Translations under genes and position numbers: made by a program | In this document: positions 1 through 8,127 of the stretch, in pieces | How the letters are laid out: every line of letters starts with the position of its first letter | Position numbering within the stretch: position 1 is the stretch's first letter | Notes under the pieces: model-generated | What the model was told of the DNA's origin: nothing | What the model saw: only the letters and a program-made list of their open reading frames with translations | Database searches by the model: none | Source: an uncultured Saprospiraceae bacterium | GTDB taxonomy: Bacteria; Bacteroidota; Bacteroidia; Chitinophagales; Saprospiraceae | Direction of reading: 5' to 3' | Assembly: GCA_937872385.1 (NCBI GenBank) | Contig: CALMSO010000023.1 | Location: 1 to 51,255 of the forward strand | Length of the DNA: 51,255 bases

Positions 1-88
1 CAACCATACAACCATGAAGCCATACAACCATACAACCATGAAGCCATACAACCATACAACCATGAAGCCATACAACCATGAAGCCATA
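1..88. repeat. Degenerate octamer tandem array (11 units)
   Basis: Eleven head-to-tail 8-nt units run from the window edge: CAACCATA, CAACCATG and AAGCCATA, mostly repeated as a 24-nt super-unit (three full copies, then a 16-nt partial one). The consensus is [CA]A[AG]CCAT[AG]. The array may continue left of the window. It ends 11 nt from the stop codon of the minus-strand holin-like gene, so it lies in that gene's 3' flank. It could be read as an octapeptide repeat in one forward frame, but no start or gene context supports coding. Confidence 0.9.
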
Positions 89-99
89 CAGCGGTTTAT

Positions 100-480
100 T
101 CACAAAAACACTCCGTAGAGCAGCGTATTGAAAATAGCGGTGAGCACCGCCAGCCAAAGCGCCGGCAGAAAGCCTCGCACATCAAAACCTTTGACAAAAT
201 AAGCCGCCAGCCAAATGAGTACCGCATTGATAATGAAAGTAAAAAGCCCCAGCGTCATAATGCGCAAAGGTAACGTCAGCCAGTGCATGATCACGCCGAG
301 CGTCGCATTGAGCAGCGCCAAGGCTAAGGCCGCCAGTACCGCCCGCCCAAAATCACTGATTTTCACGCCTTTGATGAAAGAGGCCGCTACGAATAGCGCC
401 AGCGCATTGAGCAGCATTTTGATGAGAATAGTGCCCAATGACGACTGCACGAGGGCTGCTTCCGAAACAAGCAAAATCAT
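100..480 (-). CDS. Phage holin superfamily IV-like membrane protein
   Basis: Small integral membrane protein of about 126 residues, very hydrophobic, with four predicted membrane segments separated by short loops containing GVKISDFGRA and KGFDVRGF. This layout matches the PF04020 family (mycobacterial four-TMS phage holin-like), common as a single chromosomal gene in Bacteroidota; its physiological role there is not established. An ATG at 480 is preferred; a TTG at 516 would add a polar 12-residue leader. It is followed closely by the octamer repeat array. There are no phage genes nearby, so the holin name describes the fold family only. Confidence 0.75.
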   Translation of the reverse strand: MILLVSEAALVQSSLGTILIKMLLNALALFVAASFIKGVKISDFGRAVLAALALALLNATLGVIMHWLTLPLRIMTLGLFTFIINAVLIWLAAYFVKGFDVRGFLPALWLAVLTAIFNTLLYGVFL

Positions 481-592
481 AGCCGGTTGTTTTGGTGATG
501 AATCGAAAAAAAACAAGCGTTTTGGGTTATAAAAAACAGTTTTTCAAATATTTATGCCTTCAAATTTTGATTATTTGACAGTGGTCAATGAC

Positions 593-943
593 TCAACGCT
601 GCCGTTTCAATTCCTTAATTTCCAGGTCAAGTTGTTTTACTCTCTCCTGCAAGGCCGCATTGTCGCGCTCTAATTTTTCGAGGCGGCGCTGCAAAGCCTC
701 GTTTTGCGTATTGTTGGTACCTGCGTTTTCCGGTTGATTGTTCTGCGGCCGAGGTGGCTGGTTGATGTTGCGATCGGTTGGTGCCGGTTTATTGGCTGAT
801 TGTTCAATGCCCAGCAGCTTTTTGGCCTCTGTGAGCGGGTCTTGCCCATTGTACAAAGCTGCGCCGACGAAAGCCAGCGGTATGAGAATAATCATTACCA
901 ACAAAAAACGGGTAAAGCCGGTTACTTTGAGTCTTCTTGCCAT
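593..943 (-). CDS. Small membrane-anchored coiled-coil protein, hypothetical
   Basis: Unrecognised protein of 116 residues from the ATG at 943 (an upstream start at 982 adds 13 unlikely residues). It has a basic N-terminus (MARRLKV), one membrane segment at about residues 12-30, a Pro/Asn/Gln-rich linker at about 50-80, and a C-terminal heptad-like charged coiled coil (LEKLERDNAALQERV) ending in KRQR. The arrangement suggests a membrane-tethered oligomeric protein with the coiled coil outside or in the cytoplasm. A -7-like TATATTTG on the minus strand lies at 1010-1017, without a convincing -33 element. Confidence 0.6.
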   Translation of the reverse strand: MARRLKVTGFTRFLLVMIILIPLAFVGAALYNGQDPLTEAKKLLGIEQSANKPAPTDRNINQPPRPQNNQPENAGTNNTQNEALQRRLEKLERDNAALQERVKQLDLEIKELKRQR

Positions 944-1176
944 GTTGTATGTGTATTTTGAAAAATGAATTTTACAAACCAATGAAATCCGTAAACCAAT
1001 GGTTTGTTACAAATATACACCCTGAAAAACTTATCTGCACGGTATTTCTACCGATATGTCCAATTTTCGGATAAAGCAGGATTATCCTGCGCTGCAAATA
1101 GGCTTTCGCCCGTATTTTTGATAATTTTGCCCGAAGAGACGGCAGCAACGCCCTGTTTTTATAAATCCATGCAATT

Positions 1177-2382
1177 ATGACGGAAGCCTACATCTACGAT
1201 GCCGTGCGCACACCTCGCGGCCGTGGCCGGCAAAGCGGAGCACTTTACGAAGTAAAACCCGTTCGGTTACTCGAAATTGTGCTGAGAGCCTTAGCCACTC
1301 GCACCCATTTGGATACGAATGCCGTGGACGATGCCATACTTGGTTGTGTCACTCCGGTGGACGACCAGGGGTTCAATATTGCTAAGGCAGCCTTGCTCTA
1401 TGCCGGCTGGAGCAAAGCGGTGAGCGGGATGCAAATCAATCGCTACTGTGCCTCAGGGTTAGAAGCGGTCAATCTGGCGGCAACAAAAATTCGGGCAGGC
1501 TGGGCCGACTTAGTCGTGGCCGGCGGCGTGGAGAGCATGAGTAGGGTACCCATAGGCAGCGACGGAGGAGCCTTGCTCTACGACCCAGAGGTGATTGCGC
1601 GCGTCAATTACATTCCGCAAGGTGTTTCCGCTGATTTGATTGCTACAATCGAAGGGTTTTCGCGTACTACAGTGGACGAATACGCGCTCCTTTCGCAGCA
1701 ACGTGCGGCTCAGGCAATGCAAAATGATTATTTCAACCGAAGTATCCTGCCGATTTATGATCAAAACGGCCTGCTTATACTCGACCGCGACGAGCACCCG
1801 CGCCCCGATACTACTCTCGAAGGATTGGCTCAACTTCCGCCTGCTTTTGCGGGTGCAGGTTCGGCTGGATTCAACCAAATGGCGCTGCGGACTTATCCGG
1901 CGGTAGAAAAAATTCAGCACGTGCATACCGCCGGTAATTCGTCGGGCATTGTGGACGGCGCGGCGGCCCTGCTGCTGGGCAGCAAGGAAAAAGGTGCGGC
2001 GCTGGGCTTATCGCCCCGGGCGCGTATTGTTGGTATTGCGAATGTGAGCACCGAGCCGGTTATAATGCTTACGGGACCTGCGCCCGCCGCCCGCAAGGCG
2101 CTACAAATGGCTAAGATGACCGCTGCCGATATTGACCTGTGGGAATGCAACGAGGCTTTTGCGACCGTACCGCTCAAATTTCAACGCGAGCTGGAGCTGG
2201 ATATAGAAAAACTCAACGTCAATGGCGGAGCCATAGCGCTGGGGCATCCGCTGGGCGCTACCGGAGCTATGCTGCTCGGCACTTTGCTCGACGAATTAGA
2301 ACGCCGCGATCTCAACGTGGGCTTAGTGACGCTTTGTGCGGGCGGCGGCATGGGCATCGCTACGATTATCGAACGGGTGTAA
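1177..2382 (+). CDS. Acetyl-CoA C-acyltransferase (thiolase)
   Basis: Thiolase of 401 residues, the usual family length, catalysing CoA-dependent cleavage of 3-ketoacyl-CoA (last step of beta-oxidation) or the reverse condensation. The nucleophilic cysteine sits in [11 protein letters not shown] (Cys91). The second block has [15 protein letters not shown] (His357) and LCAGGGMG (Cys387), so the Cys-His-Cys set is complete. GGVESMS and NEAFA are also present. No hydratase or dehydrogenase partner is adjacent, so it stands alone here, and the substrate chain length cannot be told from sequence. TAATTTTG at 1122-1129 is a possible -7 element with no good -33. Confidence 0.93.
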   Translation: MTEAYIYDAVRTPRGRGRQSGALYEVKPVRLLEIVLRALATRTHLDTNAVDDAILGCVTPVDDQGFNIAKAALLYAGWSKAVSGMQINRYCASGLEAVNLAATKIRAGWADLVVAGGVESMSRVPIGSDGGALLYDPEVIARVNYIPQGVSADLIATIEGFSRTTVDEYALLSQQRAAQAMQNDYFNRSILPIYDQNGLLILDRDEHPRPDTTLEGLAQLPPAFAGAGSAGFNQMALRTYPAVEKIQHVHTAGNSSGIVDGAAALLLGSKEKGAALGLSPRARIVGIANVSTEPVIMLTGPAPAARKALQMAKMTAADIDLWECNEAFATVPLKFQRELELDIEKLNVNGGAIALGHPLGATGAMLLGTLLDELERRDLNVGLVTLCAGGGMGIATIIERV

Positions 2383-2478
2383 GGCTACAATCTCTGTTAG
2401 CAGCCGACATTTTGCTGCAATCATAAGCGTATTTTTCACAATAAGTCGTACCTTATCTGCCAACTAATGGTGCCGAAT

Positions 2479-5169
2479 ATGAAACGTTTTGCTTTGTTGT
2501 TTTTTCTTTTGTTGTTAATCGCTCATTATCAATTATTTGCCCAACTTCCAGACGGGTTTGTGCAGCAACGCCTCGCTACCGGCCTCGACCCCACCTCAAT
2601 GGACATTGCCCCAGACGGGCGCATTTTTATCACCGAAAAATACGGGCAGGTGCGCATTGTACGCAATGGAGTCTTGTTGCCCGATCCGTTTCTCACTATC
2701 TCGGTGGATAATTTCAACGAGCGCGGGCTGAGTGCTATCGTGCTTGATGCGGATTTCGATCGCAATGGCTACGTCTATGTTTATTACACAGTACCCGGCA
2801 GAAATATCAATCGCTTGAGCCGCTTCACCGCCAATGGTGATTTCGCAATTCCAGGCAGTGAATTCATTCTTTTGGAAACAGAATCCATGCCCGGTACTAT
2901 TCACAATGCAGGCGCAATGGTATTTGGTACCGATGGCAAGCTCTATATTTCTATTGGCGATGGCGCCGACGCGGGCACTGCCCAACGCCTCGACCGGCTG
3001 CTCGGCAAAATCCTGCGCATCAATCCCGATGGCAGTATTCCCAATGATAATCCATTTTACAATCAAACCTCCGGCATATATCGGGCTATTTGGGCGCGTG
3101 GCTTCCGCAATTCCTACACAATGGCCATTCAGGCTGGCACAGGCCGTATTTTTGCTAATGACGTGGGCGGCGACCGCTTCGAGGAAATCAACGACATTGT
3201 GCGAGGCGGCAATTATGGCTGGAATATTGTAGAAGGACCTTTGGCTGGGCAAAACCGCCCCGACAATTACCAAGATCCAGTCTATGCTTATACCCACGCG
3301 CAAGGTTGCTGCATTATCGGGGCGGCATTCTACAATCCGACCATTCCGACCTTCCCGGAACAATATCGCGGCAAGTATTTTTTTGCCGATTATTGTGGCA
3401 ATTATATGAATTTTCTCAATCCTGAAAATGGTCAGATAGAAGGTACTTTCTTGACGAACCTGAACCAATTAGTCAATATCCGCGTAGCGGACGACGGCGA
3501 CTTGTATTACTTGATGCGTTCGGGCATTGGCGGCGGCTCCGTGCAAGACAATACCGGCACCTCCAATGGCTCGCTTTGGCGGGTTTCTTACACCGGTAGC
3601 GGTGCGCCATTCATTGCAGTAGAACCCGAATCCATCCTGCTGCCAGTCGGCGAAGATGCTGTTTTTTCGGTGTTGGCCATTGGCAAAGGGCCCCTCCACT
3701 ACCAATGGCAACGGAATAGCGTGGACATACCAGGCGCCAACGAGCCGGAATTTACCTATCCGAATGTAGCGCTAAGCGATGATGGTAGCATATTTACTTG
3801 CCTGATTACCAATGCCGAAGGAGCTGTGACCACGCGCTCGGTGCTGTTGAACGTGACACCCAATACCCGGCCCTTGCCCGCTATCACCCAGCCTGCGGTG
3901 GGCGCTACCTATCGGGCGGGCGATACGATTGTCTTTGCCGGCGGTGCCGAAGATGCCGAAGACGGCACACTGGACGCCGATCAACTTACTTGGCGCATTG
4001 ATTTTCATCATGCCGACCACACGCACCCCGCGCTCGACCCGACGCCGGGCATAGCTGATGGTACGTTTGTCATACCTCGCACCGGCGAAATTGACGACGA
4101 CGTTTTCTATCGAATTTATCTGACCGCTACAGACCAGGGCGGGTTGTCGCGTACGGTTTTTATGGATGTAGTGCCTATTAAAACGGAATTTGTAGTAACT
4201 TCTGATCCCTCAGGCTTGCAATTGAATGTGGATGGCAAAACAGTCATCACGCCGCATACGGTCACTAGTGTAGAGGGCATTCGACGCACAATTGTAGCGC
4301 CAGAAATTCAAAACCACAACGGGCAGCTTTATACCTTCCAAGGCTGGAGCAATGGAGTGGAAACCGACTTTTTTACTTTCTTGGCTGGCGAAGTACCGCA
4401 ACTGACGGCGCGCTACGAAACCGTAGAATTGGCAACGGGAAAAGGCATTGGACTGACCGGCAATTACTATAAATTCCAACAAGGACAAGCCCCAGAAAGT
4501 GCTTTCGCTGGCGAACCCGTGCTGACGCGTATTGATTCGGTCATCAATTTCGACTGGGTATTTGGCGGACCGGCCCCGGAGGTAGGCAACGACTATTTTG
4601 CCGTGCGCTGGTCGGGCCGTGTGATGCCTCCCGCAAGCGGTACCTACACTTTCTATGCCAATGCCGATGACGGCGTGCGCCTGTGGGTGAACGAACAACT
4701 GCTCGTGGATCGCTGGGTGCCTCAGGCTGAGATCGAGTTTTCTGGCAGCATCGAACTGGAAGGCGGCGTGGAGTATCCCATTCGTATGGAATATTTTGAA
4801 CTCGGCGGGCACGCAGTGGCGCAACTGCGCTGGAGCAGCCGGCAAATTCCTAAAACCATCGTACCTACTACCCAACTGTTTCCGGAGCGACAGCCCATTC
4901 TCGGCCCCTCCGATGACTATGCTATTTTACTCTCGCCCAATCCGGCTGATTTTGTGCTCAATTTACGTATTGATGCCAACATCCGCGACCGAGTGACTTG
5001 GCACATCTACGATGCGACGGGCCGCGAGGTGGGCAGCCGTGCTGAGGATATTGCTCGTGGCACCAATACCTTTGAAATAGATATTTCAAACCTGGCGTCG
5101 GGCGTTTATTTTATAAAATTTGTTGGCAGAAGCCGTATCAACGCGCAGCAACAATTCATCAAGCATTGA
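2479..5169 (+). CDS. Secreted PQQ-type sugar dehydrogenase with Ig-like, PA14 and T9SS sorting domains
   Basis: Large secreted protein of about 896 residues. The ATG at 2479 (MKRFALLFF) directly starts a signal peptide ending near LFAQ, so the ATG at 2467 is less likely. Order: glucose/sorbosone dehydrogenase beta-propeller (about 25-360) with the active-site-like HNAGAMVFGTDGKLY and GNYGWNIVEGP; an Ig-like domain (about 375-465) with WQRNSVDIPGA; a cadherin-like segment; a PEGA-like stretch; a PA14 domain (about 660-800) with YTFYANADDGVRLWV; and a type A T9SS sorting domain (last ~75 residues) starting LSPNPADF and containing GVYFIKF. Likely a cell-surface or exported soluble aldose dehydrogenase. 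Known of the family: it needs PQQ and Ca2+; the sugar substrate is unknown. Confidence 0.88.
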   Translation: MKRFALLFFLLLLIAHYQLFAQLPDGFVQQRLATGLDPTSMDIAPDGRIFITEKYGQVRIVRNGVLLPDPFLTISVDNFNERGLSAIVLDADFDRNGYVYVYYTVPGRNINRLSRFTANGDFAIPGSEFILLETESMPGTIHNAGAMVFGTDGKLYISIGDGADAGTAQRLDRLLGKILRINPDGSIPNDNPFYNQTSGIYRAIWARGFRNSYTMAIQAGTGRIFANDVGGDRFEEINDIVRGGNYGWNIVEGPLAGQNRPDNYQDPVYAYTHAQGCCIIGAAFYNPTIPTFPEQYRGKYFFADYCGNYMNFLNPENGQIEGTFLTNLNQLVNIRVADDGDLYYLMRSGIGGGSVQDNTGTSNGSLWRVSYTGSGAPFIAVEPESILLPVGEDAVFSVLAIGKGPLHYQWQRNSVDIPGANEPEFTYPNVALSDDGSIFTCLITNAEGAVTTRSVLLNVTPNTRPLPAITQPAVGATYRAGDTIVFAGGAEDAEDGTLDADQLTWRIDFHHADHTHPALDPTPGIADGTFVIPRTGEIDDDVFYRIYLTATDQGGLSRTVFMDVVPIKTEFVVTSDPSGLQLNVDGKTVITPHTVTSVEGIRRTIVAPEIQNHNGQLYTFQGWSNGVETDFFTFLAGEVPQLTARYETVELATGKGIGLTGNYYKFQQGQAPESAFAGEPVLTRIDSVINFDWVFGGPAPEVGNDYFAVRWSGRVMPPASGTYTFYANADDGVRLWVNEQLLVDRWVPQAEIEFSGSIELEGGVEYPIRMEYFELGGHAVAQLRWSSRQIPKTIVPTTQLFPERQPILGPSDDYAILLSPNPADFVLNLRIDANIRDRVTWHIYDATGREVGSRAEDIARGTNTFEIDISNLASGVYFIKFVGRSRINAQQQFIKH

Positions 5170-5217
5170 TTTTTGTAGAAAATTGAACATATAAAGCACC
5201 TAAAACCCTGTAAAACC

Positions 5218-5266
5218 GCGAAAAGCAAACTGTAAACTGCGAATTGCGAAAAGCAAACTGCGAAAA
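5218..5266 (+). repeat. Heptamer array, copy 1 (7 units)
   Basis: Seven contiguous 7-nt units of the form GCRAANN (GCGAAAA, GCAAACT, GTAAACT, GCGAATT, GCGAAAA, GCAAACT, GCGAAAA). It starts 49 nt after the stop of the sugar dehydrogenase and ends 12 nt before the ATG of the next gene. The same degenerate heptamer recurs at 5872, 18518, 32374 and 41673. Confidence 0.85.
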
Positions 5267-5278
5267 GCCTTACATCAC

Positions 5279-5731
5279 ATGAGACAATTTTTTTTACTTT
5301 GCCTCAGCTTGAGTTGGGGGCTACTATCGGGGCAGGGGCGCTTAGATGGCCTATGGGAAGGCGAGCTGACCTACGGCGGGCTGGCGTCTGCACAATCGTA
5401 CCGGTTTCAGATCTGGATAGAGGAAAAAGGCGGATACATTACTGGACGCTCTTATGTGTATTTAAATGAGGATGAAGTGATTGAAATGGAAATTAATGGA
5501 CGGACATTTAGAGACTGGTCTATTTCCATTTACGACAGCCAGTTGGTGTCGGCGGCGGGCTTAGAGGTGCAGCCACCGTTTTATCGAAAGTATCAATTGC
5601 AATACAAACGCGGCATTTACGAAACAGCTTTAGAGGGCTACTGGCAGGAAATTAAGGAAGCCATGCCCTTGGATGCCCGTCGGGCGGTAGGCCGGCTTCG
5701 CTTAGAACGAGTAAAAATGATGAAACCCTGA
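5279..5731 (+). CDS. Small secreted protein, single lipocalin-like domain, hypothetical
   Basis: Protein of 150 residues with a signal peptide (MRQFFLLCLSLSWGLLSGQG), then one beta-rich domain starting RLDGLWEGELTYGG and ending RAVGRLRLER. No function recognised. By eye its layout matches each of the two repeats of the secreted protein at 14503-15711: a G-x-W-x-G-x-L start, a Y-x-F-x-I strand, I-T-G-R-S, a late L-x-G-Y-W, and a final G-x-L-x-L. It lacks the two cysteines found in those repeats. The start codon is 12 nt after a heptamer array, so changes in array length would alter the immediate upstream region. Confidence 0.65.
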   Translation: MRQFFLLCLSLSWGLLSGQGRLDGLWEGELTYGGLASAQSYRFQIWIEEKGGYITGRSYVYLNEDEVIEMEINGRTFRDWSISIYDSQLVSAAGLEVQPPFYRKYQLQYKRGIYETALEGYWQEIKEAMPLDARRAVGRLRLERVKMMKP

Positions 5732-5773
5732 ACTTAGCGCCTTCGGGGCGCGCATTATAAACCGCAAACCGCC

Positions 5774-5831
5774 AGATGTTAGATGCCAGATGTTAGATAA
5801 TAGACGAGAGATTTTAGATGCCAGATGCTAT
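5774..5831. repeat. AGATGCCAGAT/TTAGAT short repeat cluster
   Basis: Several overlapping copies of CCAGATGTTAGATG and TTTTAGATGCCAGATGC occur between two convergent genes. Related sequence lies at 26081-26130. In reverse orientation it forms the tail of the composite repeats near 18610-18650, 32341-32370 and 41716-41760. Function unknown. Confidence 0.6.
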
Positions 5832-5871
5832 CACCCATCACCCTTTTCAACCGCAAAAGTTATTTCGAACG

Positions 5872-5903
5872 GCGAAAGGCAAAAAGCAAACTGCGAATCG
5901 CAG
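5872..5903 (+). repeat. Heptamer array, copy 2 (4 units)
   Basis: Four GCRAANN units (GCGAAAG, GCAAAAA, GCAAACT, GCGAATC). It lies 140 nt downstream of the plus-strand gene ending at 5731 and ends one base before the stop codon of the convergent minus-strand gene at 5905. Confidence 0.75.
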
Positions 5904-5904
5904 C

Positions 5905-6492
5905 CTACAACCATCCCTCGCGCTCCCAGTCCGTTTCAAAATCAACATCTGATAATTCGGGCAGCATATAACAAGTTGCACCGAGGTCGTTGATGCGTTG
6001 CAGCGTAGCGGGCAATACGGCTTCTGTGCTCCAAGCAATGTCGCTGAAAAGTTCGGGCGTATGCTGCCGCATCCCCAGCAGATAATACCCGCCGTCGGTG
6101 GCAGGGCCAATGACAAAAGGGTGGTTTTCCAATTGGGCGAAAGCCGTGGCGACTATTTCGTGCGAAAGCGCGGCGCAATCGCTGCCGATAATGACGGCCC
6201 TATCGTCGGGATGTACTAATCCGAGCCGAAAAGCATTGTTCATACGCTCGCCAAGGTCGCTGCCGTGCTGCACCATTTTTTGAAAATCGCGCGACGACCA
6301 CTCGTCATTCTCATCAATAAAATCGCTGTAAAAAAGGAGGCGACGGGCCGTTGTACGGAGGGCTACTTCGCGGGTATGGCGCAAGAGTTCGAAATAAATT
6401 TGCAAGGCACGCTCCTCGCCAGCGGTTTGTGCGATGCGGGTTTTCACCTTACCTTTGACGGGGTTTTTGATAAAAATCAGCAGTGTATCCAA
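5905..6492 (-). CDS. TIGR04282 family transferase (rSAM/selenodomain-associated transferase 1, DUF2064)
   Basis: Protein of about 195 residues with the family's features: LLIFIKNPVKGKVKTRIA at the N-terminus, GSDLGERMNNAF, the metal-site-like IIGSDCAAL, and GPATDGGYYLLGM. The family has a nucleotide-diphospho-sugar transferase fold and is named in databases as an arsenosugar-biosynthesis glycosyltransferase; the real substrate is usually unknown. There is no ATG: TTG at 6492 gives the typical family N-terminus, TTG at 6513 adds seven residues. A terminator hairpin sits just upstream, so it is probably not co-transcribed with the efflux genes. No radical-SAM partner is visible nearby. Confidence 0.82.
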   Translation of the reverse strand: MDTLLIFIKNPVKGKVKTRIAQTAGEERALQIYFELLRHTREVALRTTARRLLFYSDFIDENDEWSSRDFQKMVQHGSDLGERMNNAFRLGLVHPDDRAVIIGSDCAALSHEIVATAFAQLENHPFVIGPATDGGYYLLGMRQHTPELFSDIAWSTEAVLPATLQRINDLGATCYMLPELSDVDFETDWEREGWL

Positions 6493-6510
6493 GATTGGGT
6501 ATTTTGTAAA

Positions 6511-6562
6511 CAAAAGTCGGAAAGTACCCCGAAACCGCCAAGTTTCTGAGCGACTTTCCGAC
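6511..6562 (-). terminator. Intrinsic terminator after the HlyD adaptor gene
   Basis: A perfect 10-bp inverted repeat (GTCGGAAAGT at 6516-6525, ACTTTCCGAC at 6553-6562), read on the minus strand, is followed at once by TTTTGTTT. It lies 36 nt beyond the stop of the HlyD gene and just upstream of the TIGR04282 gene. Confidence 0.6.
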
Positions 6563-6597
6563 CCTGCGCTACGCTATCAAAACCAATAAGCAGCGGG

Positions 6598-8037
6598 CTA
6601 TTCGGTTGATTTTTTCTTATTTTCGCTGTCCTTTTTACTTCGTATTTGGTCGCCATCTTTGAGCTTACGCGAGATGGCAGTGTAAGGACCCGTCACTATT
6701 TCCTGCCCTTCCTGCAATCCTGAAGTAATGTGAATATAGCTATCATCCTGAATGCCAGTTTTTACCTCTACCATTTTTACTTTGCCCTCAGAGACAACAA
6801 ATACCACCTCCATCAGGTCACTATCGCGGGCTTGGGGGGTATTAGCAGCAGCTACCGCTTTGCCTTCCTCTTCGTCGGCGTCTTCGCTCTCGGCTTTGGC
6901 TGCTTTATCGCGCTTGTCCTTGTCGCGCTCGCGGGTGGTCACGGCTTGTATCGGCACGCACAGGGCATTATTGACCGTTTCCGTATTAATTTCTACCGAA
7001 GCAGACATACCCGGCAGGAAGGGATAGCGTTTGTTAGATTGAATCAAATCTTGGTAAGAACTAGGATCCACGCTGATGCGCACTTCAAAGTTGGTCACCT
7101 GGTCAGAAGACAAGGTCGTCACACCAGTAGTAGAACCACTGGCCGAGCGGGCAATTTGCGTCACGCGGCCCTTAAATTTTCGACCGATGTAAGCTTCCAC
7201 TTCTATGTCCACTTCATCGCCGATGGTCACTCGCGGGATGTCGTTTTCGCTTACGTCCACACGTACCTCCATGGCGTTCAGATTAGCAATACGCATCATT
7301 TCTGTGCCTGTCATTTGGATAGTACCTACTACCCGCTCGCCCTGCTCTACGCTCAAGCGAGAGATGATGCCACCCGTGGGAGCATAGATGGTGGTACGAC
7401 GCAGGCTGGTGCGCAGCTCCCGAAGAGATGCCTCGGCGCTTTCCACCTGAAAGGCCGCAGCTTTGGCACTTTCTTGGCCCGCGCTGATCTGAGCATCGGC
7501 GGAGCGCAGGTTGGCTTCGAGGGCTTGCAAATTGGACAGCGACTGGTCGTAATCGGCTTGTGAAATCACACCTTCCTTGCGCAGTTGCTCGTTGCGTTGA
7601 TGAATTTCGCGGGCATTTCTGAGTTGTGCGACGATATTTTCGCGCTGCGCCCGGAGTTGTTCGATTTGAGAACGAGAATTGGCTAATTGCGCTTTGGCAC
7701 TATTGACACTGGCCACGCCGCGCTCCACTTGCGATTGTACGGCTTCGGGATCCACTTTGGCAAGCAGCTGCCCGGCTACCACCGAGTCGCCTTCTTCTAC
7801 ATATAATGCCACAATTTCGCCTGATACGTCCGAGCTAATTTTCACTTCGGTTTGCGGAAATACTTTGCCACTGGCCGCTACGCGCTCCGTAATGGTGCGG
7901 CGCGCTACCTTTTCGGTATCCACAAGTTCGCCTTTGGGTGTGGCGCGCTGTTTGACCACTGCGGCGACGATCAAAACCAAAATCAGGCTTACCAACCCGA
8001 TCACTAACCAATTGTTGCGCTTTTTTTGCTTTGCCAT
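6598..8037 (-). CDS. HlyD/MacA-like periplasmic adaptor subunit of an efflux system
   Basis: Membrane-fusion protein of 479 residues. One N-terminal membrane anchor (about residues 10-28) is followed by a biotinyl-lipoyl-like half motif, a long coiled-coil hairpin (about 95-215, rich in Ala/Gln/Glu), the second half motif (RRTTIYAPTGGIISRLSVEQGERV), a beta-barrel, and a membrane-proximal domain. A charged Lys/Asp/Glu-rich insertion lies at about 375-410. It links an inner-membrane pump to TolC. It follows a tolC-like gene after 90 nt on the same strand, so they form an operon. A MacB-type ABC pump, which usually follows, is absent; a terminator closes the unit. Confidence 0.9.
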   Translation of the reverse strand: MAKQKKRNNWLVIGLVSLILVLIVAAVVKQRATPKGELVDTEKVARRTITERVAASGKVFPQTEVKISSDVSGEIVALYVEEGDSVVAGQLLAKVDPEAVQSQVERGVASVNSAKAQLANSRSQIEQLRAQRENIVAQLRNAREIHQRNEQLRKEGVISQADYDQSLSNLQALEANLRSADAQISAGQESAKAAAFQVESAEASLRELRTSLRRTTIYAPTGGIISRLSVEQGERVVGTIQMTGTEMMRIANLNAMEVRVDVSENDIPRVTIGDEVDIEVEAYIGRKFKGRVTQIARSASGSTTGVTTLSSDQVTNFEVRISVDPSSYQDLIQSNKRYPFLPGMSASVEINTETVNNALCVPIQAVTTRERDKDKRDKAAKAESEDADEEEGKAVAAANTPQARDSDLMEVVFVVSEGKVKMVEVKTGIQDDSYIHITSGLQEGQEIVTGPYTAISRKLKDGDQIRSKKDSENKKKSTE

Positions 8038-8127
8038 TGTCTGTTTAAAATTTAAAATTTTATCGAGTGTAAAGAGTTGAAAGCCAAGCTTATTGTAATA
8101 GCCGTAGCTTGCGTATCCGGTTTGGTA

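Noticed and set aside
1..88. Possible CRISPR array or repeat-peptide gene at the left edge
   Set aside because: Units are contiguous with no spacers, so it is not CRISPR. An octapeptide could be read in one frame, but there is no start codon or gene-like context in the window.
100..480. Prophage remnant because of the holin-like gene
   Set aside because: No integrase, capsid, lysin or attachment site is nearby; the family is common as a lone chromosomal gene.
2596..3468. 290-codon open frame antisense to the sugar dehydrogenase
   Set aside because: The opposite frame has clear family motifs, a signal peptide and domain order; the antisense product shows no recognisable motif. It is a shadow caused by codon bias.
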